The notes below the pieces were generated by a model. That model did not search any database, had not been told where the DNA came from, and saw only the letters and a program-made list of their open reading frames with translations. Made by a program: the position numbers and the translations under genes. This document shows positions 41,211 to 50,568 of a DNA stretch of 64,000 bases, one piece after another. How positions within the stretch are numbered: the stretch's first letter is position 1; every line of letters begins with the position of its first letter. This stretch comes from Sphingomonas leidyi (GTDB lineage Bacteria; Pseudomonadota; Alphaproteobacteria; Sphingomonadales; Sphingomonadaceae), in NCBI RefSeq assembly GCF_011761945.1, contig NZ_JAASQV010000003.1:359538-423537 (forward strand), in the 5' to 3' direction.

Positions 41211-41704
41211 CCGCCGAAATCCACGGTGGCGCTGACCCGGCCCGGCTCCGGGCGGCGCCGGAGGTCGACCCGCCGGATGCGCAGAGTGCTGGTCGCGGAG
41301 AGATCGGCGAGCCAGGCCATGACCGAATCATAGCTGCCATCGGCGATCGTCGCACGCGCACCGTCGGGGATCGGCGCGACGGTCGCGGCAAGGCCGAAGC
41401 CCCCCACGGAGCCGTTGATCACCTCGGCCGGCGAGCCCTGGCGGCGCTGGGGCTGGCTCGGCGAAAGCGTGCCCGCGGCGCGGATGCGGGCGGTGAGCGT
41501 CTCATAGGTGCGGATATCCTGCAGCGCCGAGGCTCGGGCGGCCTGGAGCGGCTTGACCACGCCATAGACCAGCACCAGCGCGGCGAGGAACAGGGCCAGG
41601 ACGCCGAGCATGGCCTGCTCGCGGCGGCTGCGGCCGGTCCACCAGCCGTCGAAGCGGATCAGCGCGGCGTCGAGCGCCGGCATGCGGGCGAGAATCAGTC
41701 TCAT
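41207..41704 (-). CDS. gspM: T2S inner-membrane protein GspM
   Basis: A 165-residue bitopic protein of the assembly platform: a short cytoplasmic N-terminus, one helix (about 33-50, AMLGVLALFLAALVLVYGVV) and a periplasmic ferredoxin-like domain with DSVMAWLADLSATSTLRIRRVDLRR. The ATG at 41704 overlaps the gspL stop (ATGA) and the stop overlaps gspE, giving a coupled gspL-M-E set. Confidence 0.9.
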   Translation of the reverse strand: MRLILARMPALDAALIRFDGWWTGRSRREQAMLGVLALFLAALVLVYGVVKPLQAARASALQDIRTYETLTARIRAAGTLSPSQPQRRQGSPAEVINGSVGGFGLAATVAPIPDGARATIADGSYDSVMAWLADLSATSTLRIRRVDLRRRPEPGRVSATVDFGG

Positions 41705-42813
41705 GCGGCGCTCGCAGTAATGCGGATCGCGCCTTCGGGCGAGCGGACGACGCGTGCCCCTATCCCGGCAGCCTTGAGCGTCGCCTCGATCCGCGATGCC
41801 AGCTCCGTATCGGGCGAGGCGTCGAGATCGAGCGTGAGCAGCTTGCCCTCGAAGGTCATGGCCCGCACCGCGAACGCGCCGGCCAGCGGCCCGAGCGCAC
41901 CCGATACGCGCGTGACGAGCGGCACGAACGGCTGCGGCACCCGCGCACCGCCACCGGCCGGCAGCATGCCGGTGATCGAATTGGCGAGATCGTCGCCCAG
42001 CGTCACGCCGGGCGCGGCGAGCGAGGCCGTGGCGCGCGCCTCCGCCTCGCGCCGATCGGCGATGTTGCGCAGCATGATCACGTCGCCCAGTGCGATCACG
42101 GCATGCGCGGCGGCACCGATCGCGGCGACCCAGACGAACTTGCGCCACAGGCCCGAGCGCGCGGTCTTGCGCACCGCATAGGCGCCCTGGCGCAGGTCGA
42201 GCGTGGCGACGGCCGCGCCCGCGCCGGGCCCGACGGCGGAAGGATCGAGCGTGGCCGCGCCCTTCTGCATGTCGTCGGGCAGGCGCTCGCCATAGCTGGT
42301 GACGCCCGGACGCCCGGCAGCTTCCCAGGCGGGGCGGAGCAAGTCGGCGGGAACTTCGAAGCCGGTTCCTTCCGCATCGCGCACCGCGGCGCGGCCGCCG
42401 GCCTGCGACACTGCCCAGCCTTCGGCCGGACGCGGCAGGGTCAGCACCTCGGGAACCATCGCGGCATGGCCGATGCCGGCCTCTTCGGCCTGGGCGATCC
42501 AGCGCGCCATCGCTTCGTGGCGGACCACGCCGACCAGATAGCGGCCCGGCGCGATCTGGCCGCCAAGCGCGAGATGCACCGAATCGACCGGCTCGGCGAT
42601 TCGATCCTCGATAGCAAAGGGCAGGGCCGCGACGCGGCGCGCATGGCTGGGCAGCGGCAGATCGACCGCCAGCAGCCGCACCTGCCCGGTGGGGACGAGA
42701 ATGGTTGCGGGCCAGTCCCGCGCGGCTATGATCAGGCGGTCACCCGCCAGCGTCCACACGCCCGCGGCGGGCGGCTCTGATGGGTCGGACGCACCCCTGG
42801 TGTTTGGGCTCAT
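41701..42813 (-). CDS. gspL: T2S inner-membrane protein GspL
   Basis: It connects the ATPase GspE to the periplasmic part of the platform. It is 370 residues with an actin-like cytoplasmic domain (LAVDLPLPSHARRVAALPFAIEDR is typical), one helix (about 225-245, FVWVAAIGAAAHAVIALGDVI) and a periplasmic ferredoxin-like domain. The ATG at 42813 is chosen by family alignment. The gene is divergent from gspG with only 39 bases between the two starts, so their promoters must overlap coding sequence or each other. Confidence 0.9.
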   Translation of the reverse strand: MSPNTRGASDPSEPPAAGVWTLAGDRLIIAARDWPATILVPTGQVRLLAVDLPLPSHARRVAALPFAIEDRIAEPVDSVHLALGGQIAPGRYLVGVVRHEAMARWIAQAEEAGIGHAAMVPEVLTLPRPAEGWAVSQAGGRAAVRDAEGTGFEVPADLLRPAWEAAGRPGVTSYGERLPDDMQKGAATLDPSAVGPGAGAAVATLDLRQGAYAVRKTARSGLWRKFVWVAAIGAAAHAVIALGDVIMLRNIADRREAEARATASLAAPGVTLGDDLANSITGMLPAGGGARVPQPFVPLVTRVSGALGPLAGAFAVRAMTFEGKLLTLDLDASPDTELASRIEATLKAAGIGARVVRSPEGAIRITASAA

Positions 42814-42852
42814 TGTCACATTTGCTTCATGGGCAGGACGCATGGGGCGGGG

Positions 42853-43332
42853 ATGCGCATAGTTTTGAAACAGTTCCATGACATCGCACCTAAGGTGCAT
42901 GACCGCAAGCACGCCGTTCCCGATGGCGAGGCCGGCCTGACGCTCATCGAGATGATGATCGTGCTGGTGATCATCGCGATCGTCGCCGGGCTCGTCGCCG
43001 CGAACGTGATGGGCCGGCCCGACGAGGCGAAGGTCACCGCCACCAAGAGCAACATCGCCACCATCTCGGGCGCGCTCAAGATGTACCGGCTCGACAATGG
43101 CGACTATCCCACCACCGAGCAGGGCCTGAAGGCGCTGGTCGAGAAGACCACCACGCCCCCGCTGCCCGCGACCTTCCCGCAGGGCGGCTATCTCTCCGCG
43201 CCCGCGCTCGACGCCTGGGGCAAGCCGTACGAATATCGTTCGGAGGGCGGCACCTTCACGATCCGCTCGCTCGGCAAGGACGGCAAGCCGGGCGGCGAAG
43301 GCGTGGACGCCGATATCGAAGGCAAGGGCTGA
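42853..43332 (+). CDS. gspG: T2S major pseudopilin GspG
   Basis: The main subunit of the pseudopilus, 159 residues. The peptidase site is EAG-LTLIEMMIVLVIIAIV with Leu at +1 (Phe is usual) and Glu at +5. The calcium-binding C-terminal region is recognisable: RLDNGDYPTTEQGLKALV, DAWGKPYEYRSEGG and SLGKDGKPGGEG. The ATG at 42853 follows a GGGGCGG stretch. The long leader of about 36 residues before the cleavage site is unusual; a start nearer to the site is possible. Confidence 0.95.
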   Translation: MRIVLKQFHDIAPKVHDRKHAVPDGEAGLTLIEMMIVLVIIAIVAGLVAANVMGRPDEAKVTATKSNIATISGALKMYRLDNGDYPTTEQGLKALVEKTTTPPLPATFPQGGYLSAPALDAWGKPYEYRSEGGTFTIRSLGKDGKPGGEGVDADIEGKG

Positions 43333-43337
43333 ACCGC

Positions 43338-43820
43338 ATGCGGGGGGCCGACATCGCGATGCGTCGTCGCCCCTCCGACGAGGGCATGACACTGATCGAG
43401 ATGATGATCGTGCTGGCCATCATCGGCGTGATGGCGGGCGCCGTGGCGCTCGGCATGGGATCGGTGACGCGCGCGCCGAGCGTGGAGACCGAGGCGCGCC
43501 GGCTGGCGACGCGGCTCCAGGCCGCCGCGGACGACGCGATGCTCGCCGACAGGACGATCGCCTTCACCGTGCAGAAGAACGGCTATGGCTTCGCGGTGTT
43601 GAGCGCCGACGGCAAGGCAGTGCCGCGCACCGACGACGCGTTCGGCTTCCACAAGCTGCCGGGCGGCATGGTGATGACGCTCAACGTGAAGCCGCCGGTG
43701 GTGCTCGGCGTCGACGGCGCGGGCAAGCCGATGCAGGCGGTGATCGAGAGCGGGCAGCGGCGCTGGACCGTCGTCTATGACGGGATGACCGTGCGCGCGT
43801 TCCCGGTGGGGGCTTCGTGA
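43338..43820 (+). CDS. gspH: T2S minor pseudopilin GspH
   Basis: A 160-residue pseudopilin. The cleavage site is DEG-MTLIEMMIVLAIIGVM with Met at +1 and Glu at +5. ARRLATRLQAAADDAMLADRTIAF and the late RRWTVVYDGMTVR fit GspH. It starts 5 bases after gspG and its stop overlaps gspI by one base. Confidence 0.92.
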   Translation: MRGADIAMRRRPSDEGMTLIEMMIVLAIIGVMAGAVALGMGSVTRAPSVETEARRLATRLQAAADDAMLADRTIAFTVQKNGYGFAVLSADGKAVPRTDDAFGFHKLPGGMVMTLNVKPPVVLGVDGAGKPMQAVIESGQRRWTVVYDGMTVRAFPVGAS

Positions 43821-44188
43821 TGGCCGGGGCTGCGGAGCATGACGGGGATGCCGGCTTCTCCCTCATCGAAGCGCTGGTCGCGCTGGCCGTGCTCGCCATC
43901 GCCACGGTGGGCCTGATGCGCACGGTGGAATCGCACATCGATTCCACGCGGGCGATGGAGCGCCGCACCACTGCCATGTGGGTCGCCGAGAACCGGCTCG
44001 CCGAACTGGAGGCGCACGCACCGGGCCGGGAGCAGGTGGAGATGATGGGCCAGCAATGGCGCGTCGCGGTCGCGCGGCGGCGGACCGACGATCCGGAGAT
44101 CGAGCGCGTCCGCATCGAGGTATTCGCCGGCGCCGAGAAGAGCGCGCTTGCATCGCTCGACGGCTTCGTGGACGGACGCAAGCTGTAA
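43820..44188 (+). CDS. gspI: T2S minor pseudopilin GspI
   Basis: A 122-residue pseudopilin that starts the tip complex. The cleavage site is DAG-FSLIEALVALAVLAIATV. The following TTAMWVAENRLAELEA is the GspI hallmark. It starts at the ATG overlapping the gspH stop (TGATG), and its TAA overlaps the gspC ATG. Confidence 0.92.
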   Translation: MAGAAEHDGDAGFSLIEALVALAVLAIATVGLMRTVESHIDSTRAMERRTTAMWVAENRLAELEAHAPGREQVEMMGQQWRVAVARRRTDDPEIERVRIEVFAGAEKSALASLDGFVDGRKL

Positions 44189-45018
44189 TGGCCGCCCTCA
44201 CCCTCACGCCGCGCCAGGCGCGCATCGGGCTCAACCTGTTCACCGGCGCGATGGTCGTCTCGGTGGCGGTGGCGCTCGCCGGCCTCACCTGGCGGATCGC
44301 CGGCCATGCCGGCACCGGGGCCATCACCGTGCCCACCGGCAGCAATGGCCCGGCCATGGCGCCGGACATCGCTGCGGCGGTGGCGCTCGCGCCGTTCGGC
44401 AAGGCGCCGGCTTCCGAGGCCGGCCAGGCGACCGGCCTGCCCCTGGAGCTGAAGGGCGTGATCGCGGCGAGCCCCAGCGCGCTTTCGACTGCCTTCATCT
44501 CGGTGAGCGGACAGCCGCCCAAGACCTACAAGCCGGGCGACGCCATTGAAGGCGCGACGATCCAGGCGATCCTACCCGACCGGGTGATCCTGGCCAGTGG
44601 CGGGCGGAGCGAATTCCTCGCCTTCCCCGATCCGACGCTGACGCCCGAGCAGCGCCAGGCCGCCGCGGCCGGCCGGCCGCCGGCGCCTGCCGCCAACCCG
44701 GTGACCGCACCGGGCGCACCGCCGCCGGCCCGCACGCCGGGCGCCCCGCCCACCCCCGCCGCCGCGCCGCCCCAGGCAACGGTGGCCGGCATCCTCCAGC
44801 GCTTCGACGCGACGCCCGTATCGGGCGGCTATCGCATCGGCGACAATGGCCCGCCGGGCATGGTGGCGGGCGACGTCATCCAGTCCGTCAACGGCACCTC
44901 GCTTTCCGACCCCACTGCCGCACAGGGCGCCTTCGCGGCGGCCCAGGCGAGCGGCTCCGCCCAGATCCAGGTCCTGCGCGACGGGAAGCGGCTGACGCTT
45001 ACCCTGCCGCTCCGCTAG
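44188..45018 (+). CDS. gspC: T2S inner-membrane protein GspC with PDZ domain
   Basis: It joins the inner-membrane platform to the secretin. It is 276 residues with one helix (about 16-37), the homology region (PLELKGVIAASPSALSTAFISV, KTYKPGDAIEGATIQAILPDRVIL, about 90-140), a Pro/Ala-rich linker (about 155-190) and a C-terminal PDZ domain (GYRIGDNGPPGMVAGDVIQSVNG). It overlaps gspI by one base and precedes gspD by 11 bases. Confidence 0.94.
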   Translation: MAALTLTPRQARIGLNLFTGAMVVSVAVALAGLTWRIAGHAGTGAITVPTGSNGPAMAPDIAAAVALAPFGKAPASEAGQATGLPLELKGVIAASPSALSTAFISVSGQPPKTYKPGDAIEGATIQAILPDRVILASGGRSEFLAFPDPTLTPEQRQAAAAGRPPAPAANPVTAPGAPPPARTPGAPPTPAAAPPQATVAGILQRFDATPVSGGYRIGDNGPPGMVAGDVIQSVNGTSLSDPTAAQGAFAAAQASGSAQIQVLRDGKRLTLTLPLR

Positions 45019-45029
45019 AAAGACTCTCC

Positions 45030-47099
45030 GTGAAGATTCGCTCCGCCATCGCCGCCCTCGCGCTCGCCGGGATCGCCCTCGACACGGTCGCCGTCGCCCA
45101 GACCGCACCCGGCTCCGCGCCCGCCCCGCAGGATGCCGGCACCGGCGACGTGGTGGTGAACATGCGCGGCGTCGAGATTTCCGACGTCGCCGACCAGATC
45201 TCGCGCATCACCGGCCGCACGCTGATCCTCGATCCGGCCGTGAAGGGCGTGGTGACCGTCACTTCCTCGACGCCGCTGTCGCCGTCGGGCGTGTGGGAAT
45301 TGTTCCAGTCGGTGCTGCGCGCCAACGGCTTCGCGGCGGTGCGCTCGGGCCGGGCCTGGCGGATCGTGCCGGCGGCCAATGCGGTGCGCGACGGCGGCAT
45401 CCCGAGCCGGGGCGTATCGGGCCAGGAACTGGTGACGCGGATGGTTCGGCTCCAGAACGTGCCGGCGGCGGACGTCGCCCGCGTGGTGCGCCCGCTGGTC
45501 GCGACCTTCGGCAGCGTCGAGCCGCTGAGCACGCCCAATGCCGTGGTGATCACCGACTATGCCGACAATGTCCGCCGCGTGGAGGCGATCGCCCGCCAGC
45601 TCGACGGCGGCAGCGGCGCGACCTTCTTCACGCTGGCGATGAAGAACGGCAACGCGGCCGACGTGGCCCAGTCGCTGCAGACGGTGCTGGGCGAAGGCAC
45701 GCGCGTGGCGGCCGATGCGCGCAGCAACACGGTGATCGTGCGCGGCACGCCCGCCTCGGTCGCCGAGGCGCGCAAGATGCTGATCTCGCTCGACCAGCCG
45801 GGCGGCGCGACGCCGATCACCCGCATGTTCCGCCTGAACTATGCCGATGCCGAGACCGTGACCAACGTGCTGCGCGGCGTGCTCGGCCAGGGCGACAGCG
45901 CCGACAATCCGATCGCCACCAGCCTGGGCAATGGCAATGCCAATCCATTCGCGCGCCTGAGCCAGAACAGCCAGAACCTCTCGGCACTGCCCAACAGCGC
46001 GGCCTCGACCGGCGGCGGCATCGGCAGCGCGATGCAGAGCGCCAATACCAGCGGCACGACGATGCAGAGCGTGCAGACGCAGACGCCCAAGGGCTTCTCC
46101 ACGCCGGACCTGACCGTGCAGCCGGCCCCCGAACTCAACGCGGTGGTGATCCGCGGCACGCCGGCGGCGATCGCCTCGATCGAGCCGCTGATCACCGATC
46201 TCGACGTGCGCCGCCCCCAGGTGCTGATCGAGGCGGCGATCGCGGAGATCACCGGCGACGATGCGGAAGCGCTGGGCGTGCAGATCGGCACCAGCGGCGC
46301 GGTGATCAACCAGGTCAAGGGCGTGGCGACGTCGTTCGACAAGGCGGGCGTGTCGCTCGGCCAGATCCTGACCGCGCTCAAGGTGCCGGCGGCCGGGGCG
46401 ATCGGCACGGGCCTCAACGCCAATTTCGCGATCGGCAACGATTTCTCGGTGCTGGTCCAGGCGCTCGGCAGTTCGACCCGCGCGAACCTGCTCTCCACTC
46501 CGCAGCTCACCGTGCTCGACAATGTCGCCGGCGAGTTCGTCTCCGGCCAGAACGTGCCGTTCCTCACCGGCTCGATCCTGACCAATTCCTCGACCGTGAA
46601 CCCGTACACCACGATCGAGCGCAAGGACGTGGGCATCACGCTGCGGGTGCTGCCGCGGATCAATGCCGGCGACACGATCCGGCTGCAGGTGAACCAGGAA
46701 GCGTCGTCGATCGCCGAGGCGCAGACCCAGGCGGCATCCGATCTCGTCACCAACCGCCGCGCGATCACCACCACGGTGCTCGCCGACAATGGCCAGACGA
46801 TCGTGCTCGGCGGGCTGACCGCCGACGACTATACCGATGCGCGCCAGCAAGTACCGATCCTGGGCGACATCCCGATCGTGGGCGAGTTGTTCAAGAGCCG
46901 ACGGGAATCGCACCAGAAGCGCACGCTGTTCATCTTCCTGAAGCCGACGATCCTGCGCGACGGCGCCGATGCGACGGCCGCGTCGAAGGACCGCTACAAC
47001 CGGCTGCGGGCGGACGAGATCGCCAATTCCAAGCGCGGCAGCCTGTTGCTCGCGCCGCCGGCGCCGCGGCTGACGGTGGAGATCGACGGGATTTATTGA
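45030..47099 (+). CDS. gspD: T2S secretin GspD
   Basis: The outer-membrane channel, 689 residues from a GTG start. The signal peptide ends near VAVAQ. Domains: N0 (VVNMRGVEISDVADQISRIT), N1-N3 (VTRMVRLQNVPAADVARVVRP; FFTLAMKNGNAADVAQSL; TRMFRLNYADAETV), with a Ser/Asn-rich loop in N3 (about 290-365), then the secretin core (VLIEAAIAEITGDDAEALGVQ, LLSTPQLTVLDN, VGITLRVLPRINAGD, QTIVLGGL, VPILGDIPIVGELFKS). It ends the gspG-H-I-C-D operon. Confidence 0.97.
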   Translation: MKIRSAIAALALAGIALDTVAVAQTAPGSAPAPQDAGTGDVVVNMRGVEISDVADQISRITGRTLILDPAVKGVVTVTSSTPLSPSGVWELFQSVLRANGFAAVRSGRAWRIVPAANAVRDGGIPSRGVSGQELVTRMVRLQNVPAADVARVVRPLVATFGSVEPLSTPNAVVITDYADNVRRVEAIARQLDGGSGATFFTLAMKNGNAADVAQSLQTVLGEGTRVAADARSNTVIVRGTPASVAEARKMLISLDQPGGATPITRMFRLNYADAETVTNVLRGVLGQGDSADNPIATSLGNGNANPFARLSQNSQNLSALPNSAASTGGGIGSAMQSANTSGTTMQSVQTQTPKGFSTPDLTVQPAPELNAVVIRGTPAAIASIEPLITDLDVRRPQVLIEAAIAEITGDDAEALGVQIGTSGAVINQVKGVATSFDKAGVSLGQILTALKVPAAGAIGTGLNANFAIGNDFSVLVQALGSSTRANLLSTPQLTVLDNVAGEFVSGQNVPFLTGSILTNSSTVNPYTTIERKDVGITLRVLPRINAGDTIRLQVNQEASSIAEAQTQAASDLVTNRRAITTTVLADNGQTIVLGGLTADDYTDARQQVPILGDIPIVGELFKSRRESHQKRTLFIFLKPTILRDGADATAASKDRYNRLRADEIANSKRGSLLLAPPAPRLTVEIDGIY

Positions 47100-47172
47100 G
47101 GGGCCGGCGCCGCCGCACGGCAGCGCCCTGTCGGATCACTCTCTTCGTCCGCAAAAAGGGGCAGCCTTCCCG

Positions 47173-48252
47173 ATGATTCGCATCCTGATGCTTGCCCTGG
47201 CGCTTCCGATTTCGGCGGCCCCGAGGGGCGCGCCCCTGGCCGCCACGCCGGAGCGGGAGGGCGCGGTGCTGCTGCGCGAGTTCATCTATCAGGCCGCGCC
47301 CTATCCGCAGAGCCATGCCTCGACGATCGTGCAGACCCCGGACGGCACGCTTGCCGCCGCCTGGTTCGGCGGCACGCACGAACGGAGTCCGGACGTCGAG
47401 ATCTGGTTCGCGCGGCGCAGCGCAGGGGGCTGGGAAACGCCGAAATCGGTCGCCAACGGCATCCAGCCGGACGGCACCCGCCTGCCGACCTGGAACCCCG
47501 TCCTCTTCCAGGATCCGGCCGGGCCGCTGCACCTCTATTACAAGGCCGGCCCAAGCCCGCAGCGCTGGTGGGGCATGGTGATCACCTCCACCGACGGCGG
47601 GCGCAGCTGGGGCAAGGCGCAGCGGCTGCCGGCGGGCATCCTTGGCCCGATCAAGAACAAGCCGGTCATACTGGAGGACGGCGCCTGGCTTTCGCCGTCG
47701 AGCACCGAGGATGAAGGCAGCGGGCGCTGGAAGCTGCATTTCGAGCGTAGCGAGGACGCGGGCAAGCGCTGGTCGGCAACCGCCCCCGTCGACCCCGACG
47801 CACGTTTCGACGCCATCCAGCCCAGCATCCTGTTCCTGCCCGGCGGCAGGCTGGAGGCGATCGCCCGCACGCGCGAGGGCGTGCTGGCGGCGACCCAATC
47901 GGCCGACAACGGGAAGAGTTGGGGCAAGCTGTTCGCCGTCGACCTTCCCAATCCCAATTCGGGCACCGATGCCGTGACGCTCAAGGACGGGCGCCAGCTG
48001 ATCGTCTATAATCACGCCGCCCAACGGCCCGAGACGCCCGGCTCCGGCAGGCGCTATCCGCTCAACATCGCGATATCGCGCGACGGCGTGTACTGGCGCC
48101 CGGCACTGACGCTGGAAACCGAGCCGCTGCCCGATGGCTATGCCTATCCGGCGGTGATCCAGTCGGCCGACGGGCTGGTGCACATCACCTATACCTGGAA
48201 CCGGCAGCGGATCCGTCACGTCGTCGTCGATCCGGCGCGCCTGACGGACTAG
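47173..48252 (+). CDS. Secreted sialidase-like (BNR-repeat) protein
   Basis: A 359-residue exported six-bladed propeller of the sialidase superfamily. The signal peptide is MIRILMLALALPISAA. The Asp-box-type repeats TSTDGGRSWGK, SEDAGKRW and SADNGKSWGK are clear, as is AAWFGGTHERSPDVEIWFARR, common to the BNR_2 group. True sialidase activity is not assured, as many relatives act on other glycans. It lies 73 bases after gspD and is a plausible T2S cargo. Its TAG stop begins repeat unit 3. Confidence 0.82.
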   Translation: MIRILMLALALPISAAPRGAPLAATPEREGAVLLREFIYQAAPYPQSHASTIVQTPDGTLAAAWFGGTHERSPDVEIWFARRSAGGWETPKSVANGIQPDGTRLPTWNPVLFQDPAGPLHLYYKAGPSPQRWWGMVITSTDGGRSWGKAQRLPAGILGPIKNKPVILEDGAWLSPSSTEDEGSGRWKLHFERSEDAGKRWSATAPVDPDARFDAIQPSILFLPGGRLEAIARTREGVLAATQSADNGKSWGKLFAVDLPNPNSGTDAVTLKDGRQLIVYNHAAQRPETPGSGRRYPLNIAISRDGVYWRPALTLETEPLPDGYAYPAVIQSADGLVHITYTWNRQRIRHVVVDPARLTD

Positions 48253-48337
48253 GATGGAAACCCAAGCAAATATCTGATCTTTCGACGTCACCCCGCCTGC
48301 GCAGGGGTGACGGGGTTTGCCGATCGAGCCTGGGCCC
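48250..48337 (+). repeat. Interspersed palindromic repeat, unit 3
   Basis: It begins TAGGATGGAAACCC at the stop of the sialidase-like gene. The hairpin core is GTCACCCCGCC, TGCG and CAGGGGTGAC. It ends GCCGATCGAGCCTGGGCC. A second GC-rich palindrome half (CCTCTCCCTTGCCGGGAGG) follows to about 48390. Confidence 0.78.
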
Positions 48338-48439
48338 AGGGCGCGCTGGCGGGCGCCCCCAGCCTCTCCCTTGCCGGGAGGGGAGCGGAAAGGGGATGGC
48401 CGCGGAATCTGCCCCGGTTCGCCACCGGGGCAGCACCCT

Positions 48440-48802
48440 TCATTCGTCGTCGCAACGCGGGTCCCATCGGCGGTCGACGCCGGAAAGGTCCTCCCGCAAC
48501 GCCCCGGTATCGGTAAAGCGCCACGCACAATAGCCATATTGGAACCAGCGCCTGAAAGGAACCGCGCGGAACCCGGCCAGCTCCTCCCTGCTATGATGCC
48601 AGCGCGGGGGCAAAATCGCGAAGAACAGGTCATTGGCGACAAGCCCGCTTCGCATCTTCAGCGAAAGCCACGCATGGCCAAGGCTGCCACGTTCCGCCAC
48701 GCGATCCACCCTGGGATGCGTCAGCAGATATCGAAGCCCCTGTAATGCCTGGCCGAAGTTAAGCGTGGCGTGCTTGGCGTATTCCTCGATCCATTCGAAC
48801 AT
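48440..48802 (-). CDS. Hypothetical protein, 120 residues
   Basis: Not recognised. It is a soluble basic/aromatic protein with LNFGQALQGLRYLLTHPRVDRV, MRSGLVANDLFFAILPPRWHHS and FRRWFQYGYCAWRFTD. It has no signal peptide or membrane segment. The many Trp, Phe and Arg residues and the non-repetitive composition suggest a genuine gene. It stands alone between the sialidase-like gene and the second T2S-like set. Confidence 0.6.
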   Translation of the reverse strand: MFEWIEEYAKHATLNFGQALQGLRYLLTHPRVDRVAERGSLGHAWLSLKMRSGLVANDLFFAILPPRWHHSREELAGFRAVPFRRWFQYGYCAWRFTDTGALREDLSGVDRRWDPRCDDE

Positions 48803-48971
48803 CCGTCACCTCAAAGCCGAAATCGGAAAATCGCAGATTCGGGTTCGTGGCTCGGGACATGTCGCGGATCCTCGGCAATCGTCGATGCCATATTCTGCCG
48901 CAAAGCAGGCTGGCTGGAAACCACCGTTTCGCGCATTTCACGGCTCCGCCACGCGGGGCGGCGATCGGGCG

Positions 48972-49421
48972 CTACGGGCCCGTTTCGCTCGGCGCGGCAT
49001 CGCCCCCGCCCGGCTCGATCGGCAGGGGCACGCGCACCCGCTCGCTGCCGCGCGTGAAGAAGGCCGCGTCGATCGCCAGGCTGGCCAGGCTCCAGCCGTC
49101 GACGCTTTCCCCGATCCCGAGCGTGCGGGTCGCCCCGTCGCTCGCCTTGACCAGCGCCACCGCATCGACATTGAGCCGGCCGACGATGCCGACGAGCCGC
49201 GGCGCGTCGGCGGGCGCTTCGGCGGGCTCGGCAGCGCCGAACAGCGGCCGCTCATAGACGCGCGCCAGCGCCGGCATCGTGCCGGCCCCGATCGGCGCAG
49301 GGACGGGCGCAGACCTGGGCGCTCTGCCGGCCTCGCCGGGCAGCAGCAGAGCGGGCATGGCGATCGCCAACGCACCGGCGACGGCGAGCAGGATCCCCTC
49401 GGGGCGCAGCTTCATTGCCAT
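48972..49421 (-). CDS. GspC/GspN-like (PilP-like) periplasmic T2S component, second copy
   Basis: A 149-residue bitopic protein: one helix (about 9-27, GILLAVAGALAIAMPALLL), then a GspC homology-region pattern, YERPLFGAAEP, PRLVGIVGRLNVDAVALVKASDG and IGESVDGWSLASLAIDAAFF. No PDZ domain follows. Its ATG overlaps the stop of the upstream M-like gene. It belongs to a three-gene set that duplicates only inner-membrane T2S parts. Confidence 0.7.
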   Translation of the reverse strand: MAMKLRPEGILLAVAGALAIAMPALLLPGEAGRAPRSAPVPAPIGAGTMPALARVYERPLFGAAEPAEAPADAPRLVGIVGRLNVDAVALVKASDGATRTLGIGESVDGWSLASLAIDAAFFTRGSERVRVPLPIEPGGGDAAPSETGP

Positions 49422-49885
49422 GCCGCCACCACCTCTCCGATCAGTCGGATGCCGCCGCCCTCGGGGATCGGCTCGATCCGCCAGTTGCGCATCCGCATCA
49501 GCGGCCTGCCCCGCTCCAGCGCGTCGGCAAGCGCGATCACTGCCTTCTCCGCACCCGAGACGCGGATGCGCAGCGCGGCCACGCCGGCGGGGGCCTGGGC
49601 GACGCTCGCTTCCTCCACCAGCACGCCGCCCGATCGGGCAAGGGCGCGGACCCGCGACAGGATCGCCCCCCGCCCCGCCGCCGCGTCTGCAGCGCGCAGG
49701 CCCAGCCCGGGCGCCAGCAGGGGCGGCGGGGATGCCGGCCGGGCCGCGAGCGCGGCGAGCCGGGCATGCTCGGCCCGCGCCGCGGCGAGATCGCCCAGCG
49801 CGCTGCCGGTGGCCGGCGCGAGCAGCAGCGCCACGCCCAGGCCGGCGATGCCGCCGACCGCCATCGGAGGCGGCCGCCACCTCAT
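49412..49885 (-). CDS. GspM-like (T2SSM_b / PilO-like) protein, second copy
   Basis: A 157-residue bitopic protein with one N-terminal helix (AVGGIAGLGVALLLAPATG), a short coiled segment (LAAARAEHARLAALAARP) and a ferredoxin-like periplasmic domain ending LMRMRNWRIEPIPEGGGIRLIGEVVAAW, the pattern of T2SSM_b proteins. It overlaps the L-like gene upstream by 4 bases and the C/N-like gene downstream. Confidence 0.75.
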   Translation of the reverse strand: MRWRPPPMAVGGIAGLGVALLLAPATGSALGDLAAARAEHARLAALAARPASPPPLLAPGLGLRAADAAAGRGAILSRVRALARSGGVLVEEASVAQAPAGVAALRIRVSGAEKAVIALADALERGRPLMRMRNWRIEPIPEGGGIRLIGEVVAAWQ

Positions 49886-50406
49886 TGCGCGTCCTCGCGC
49901 ATCGAAACGATCATCGCCGCGTCGGTCCGCCGCTGGCTGGTGTTGCGCATGCCGGCGAGTTCGGGCGCACGGCGGATCGCGGCGCGCAGCGTATCGGGAT
50001 CGGAGCCGGCGACGTCGAGTTCCAGCCCGCCATCGCGGGTCCGCTCGACTCGCATGAGCCCGGCATCGGCGGGAAGCGCGCCGGCCAGCACCTCGAGCAC
50101 CTGCCCCGGCGCGGCGCGGCCGGCGGCATTGGCGAGCGCGGTGCGCGCCGCCCGCGCGGTGGCTTCCGCCCCGAGCCGCAGCGCAAGTTGCGCCTGCAAC
50201 CGGACTGTCGCGTTTCTTTCATGTTGCGCGAGCAAGGTGGCGCCCGCCAGGGTCAGCAGCGGCCCGGCGGCAAGCAACGCGCCGAATGCCGCCGCGGCAT
50301 GCCAGCCGCGGGGCAGCGGCATCGCGCCAAGCGCCGCGGAAAGCCGATGCGACAGGCTTTGTGCCGGCGCGGGCGGCGGTGCGGGATCGGGCTCGGCGGG
50401 GTTCAT
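49882..50406 (-). CDS. GspL C-terminal/PilN-like protein, second copy
   Basis: A 174-residue protein with a Pro-rich cytoplasmic start, one helix (about 38-60, HAAAAFGALLAAGPLLTLAGATLL), a helical stalk (LRLGAEATARAARTALANAAG) and a ferredoxin-like domain (GLELDVAGSDPDTLRAAIRRAPELAG). It corresponds to the membrane and periplasmic half of GspL; the actin-like cytoplasmic half that binds GspE is missing. It is first in the three-gene set and divergent from phoX (162 bases). Confidence 0.65.
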   Translation of the reverse strand: MNPAEPDPAPPPAPAQSLSHRLSAALGAMPLPRGWHAAAAFGALLAAGPLLTLAGATLLAQHERNATVRLQAQLALRLGAEATARAARTALANAAGRAAPGQVLEVLAGALPADAGLMRVERTRDGGLELDVAGSDPDTLRAAIRRAPELAGMRNTSQRRTDAAMIVSMREDAQ

Positions 50407-50568
50407 GTCGCGTGCCTGCCTAGACGCTGCCGCCGGCCCGCGCAAAGCGTCATGGATCGGAAACATAAAAGTCACGCCTGCGAAACCGCAATCGCATGCT
50501 GGCGTCATGTCACGCTTCCAAGGACCGGCCAACCGGGTCGCCAGTGACTCGGCTGCTTGGGGGTTTCC

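Noticed and set aside
50407..50568. PHO box upstream of phoX
   Set aside because: Only isolated GTCAC/TGTCAC half-sites are present, without the paired spacing of a PhoB site.
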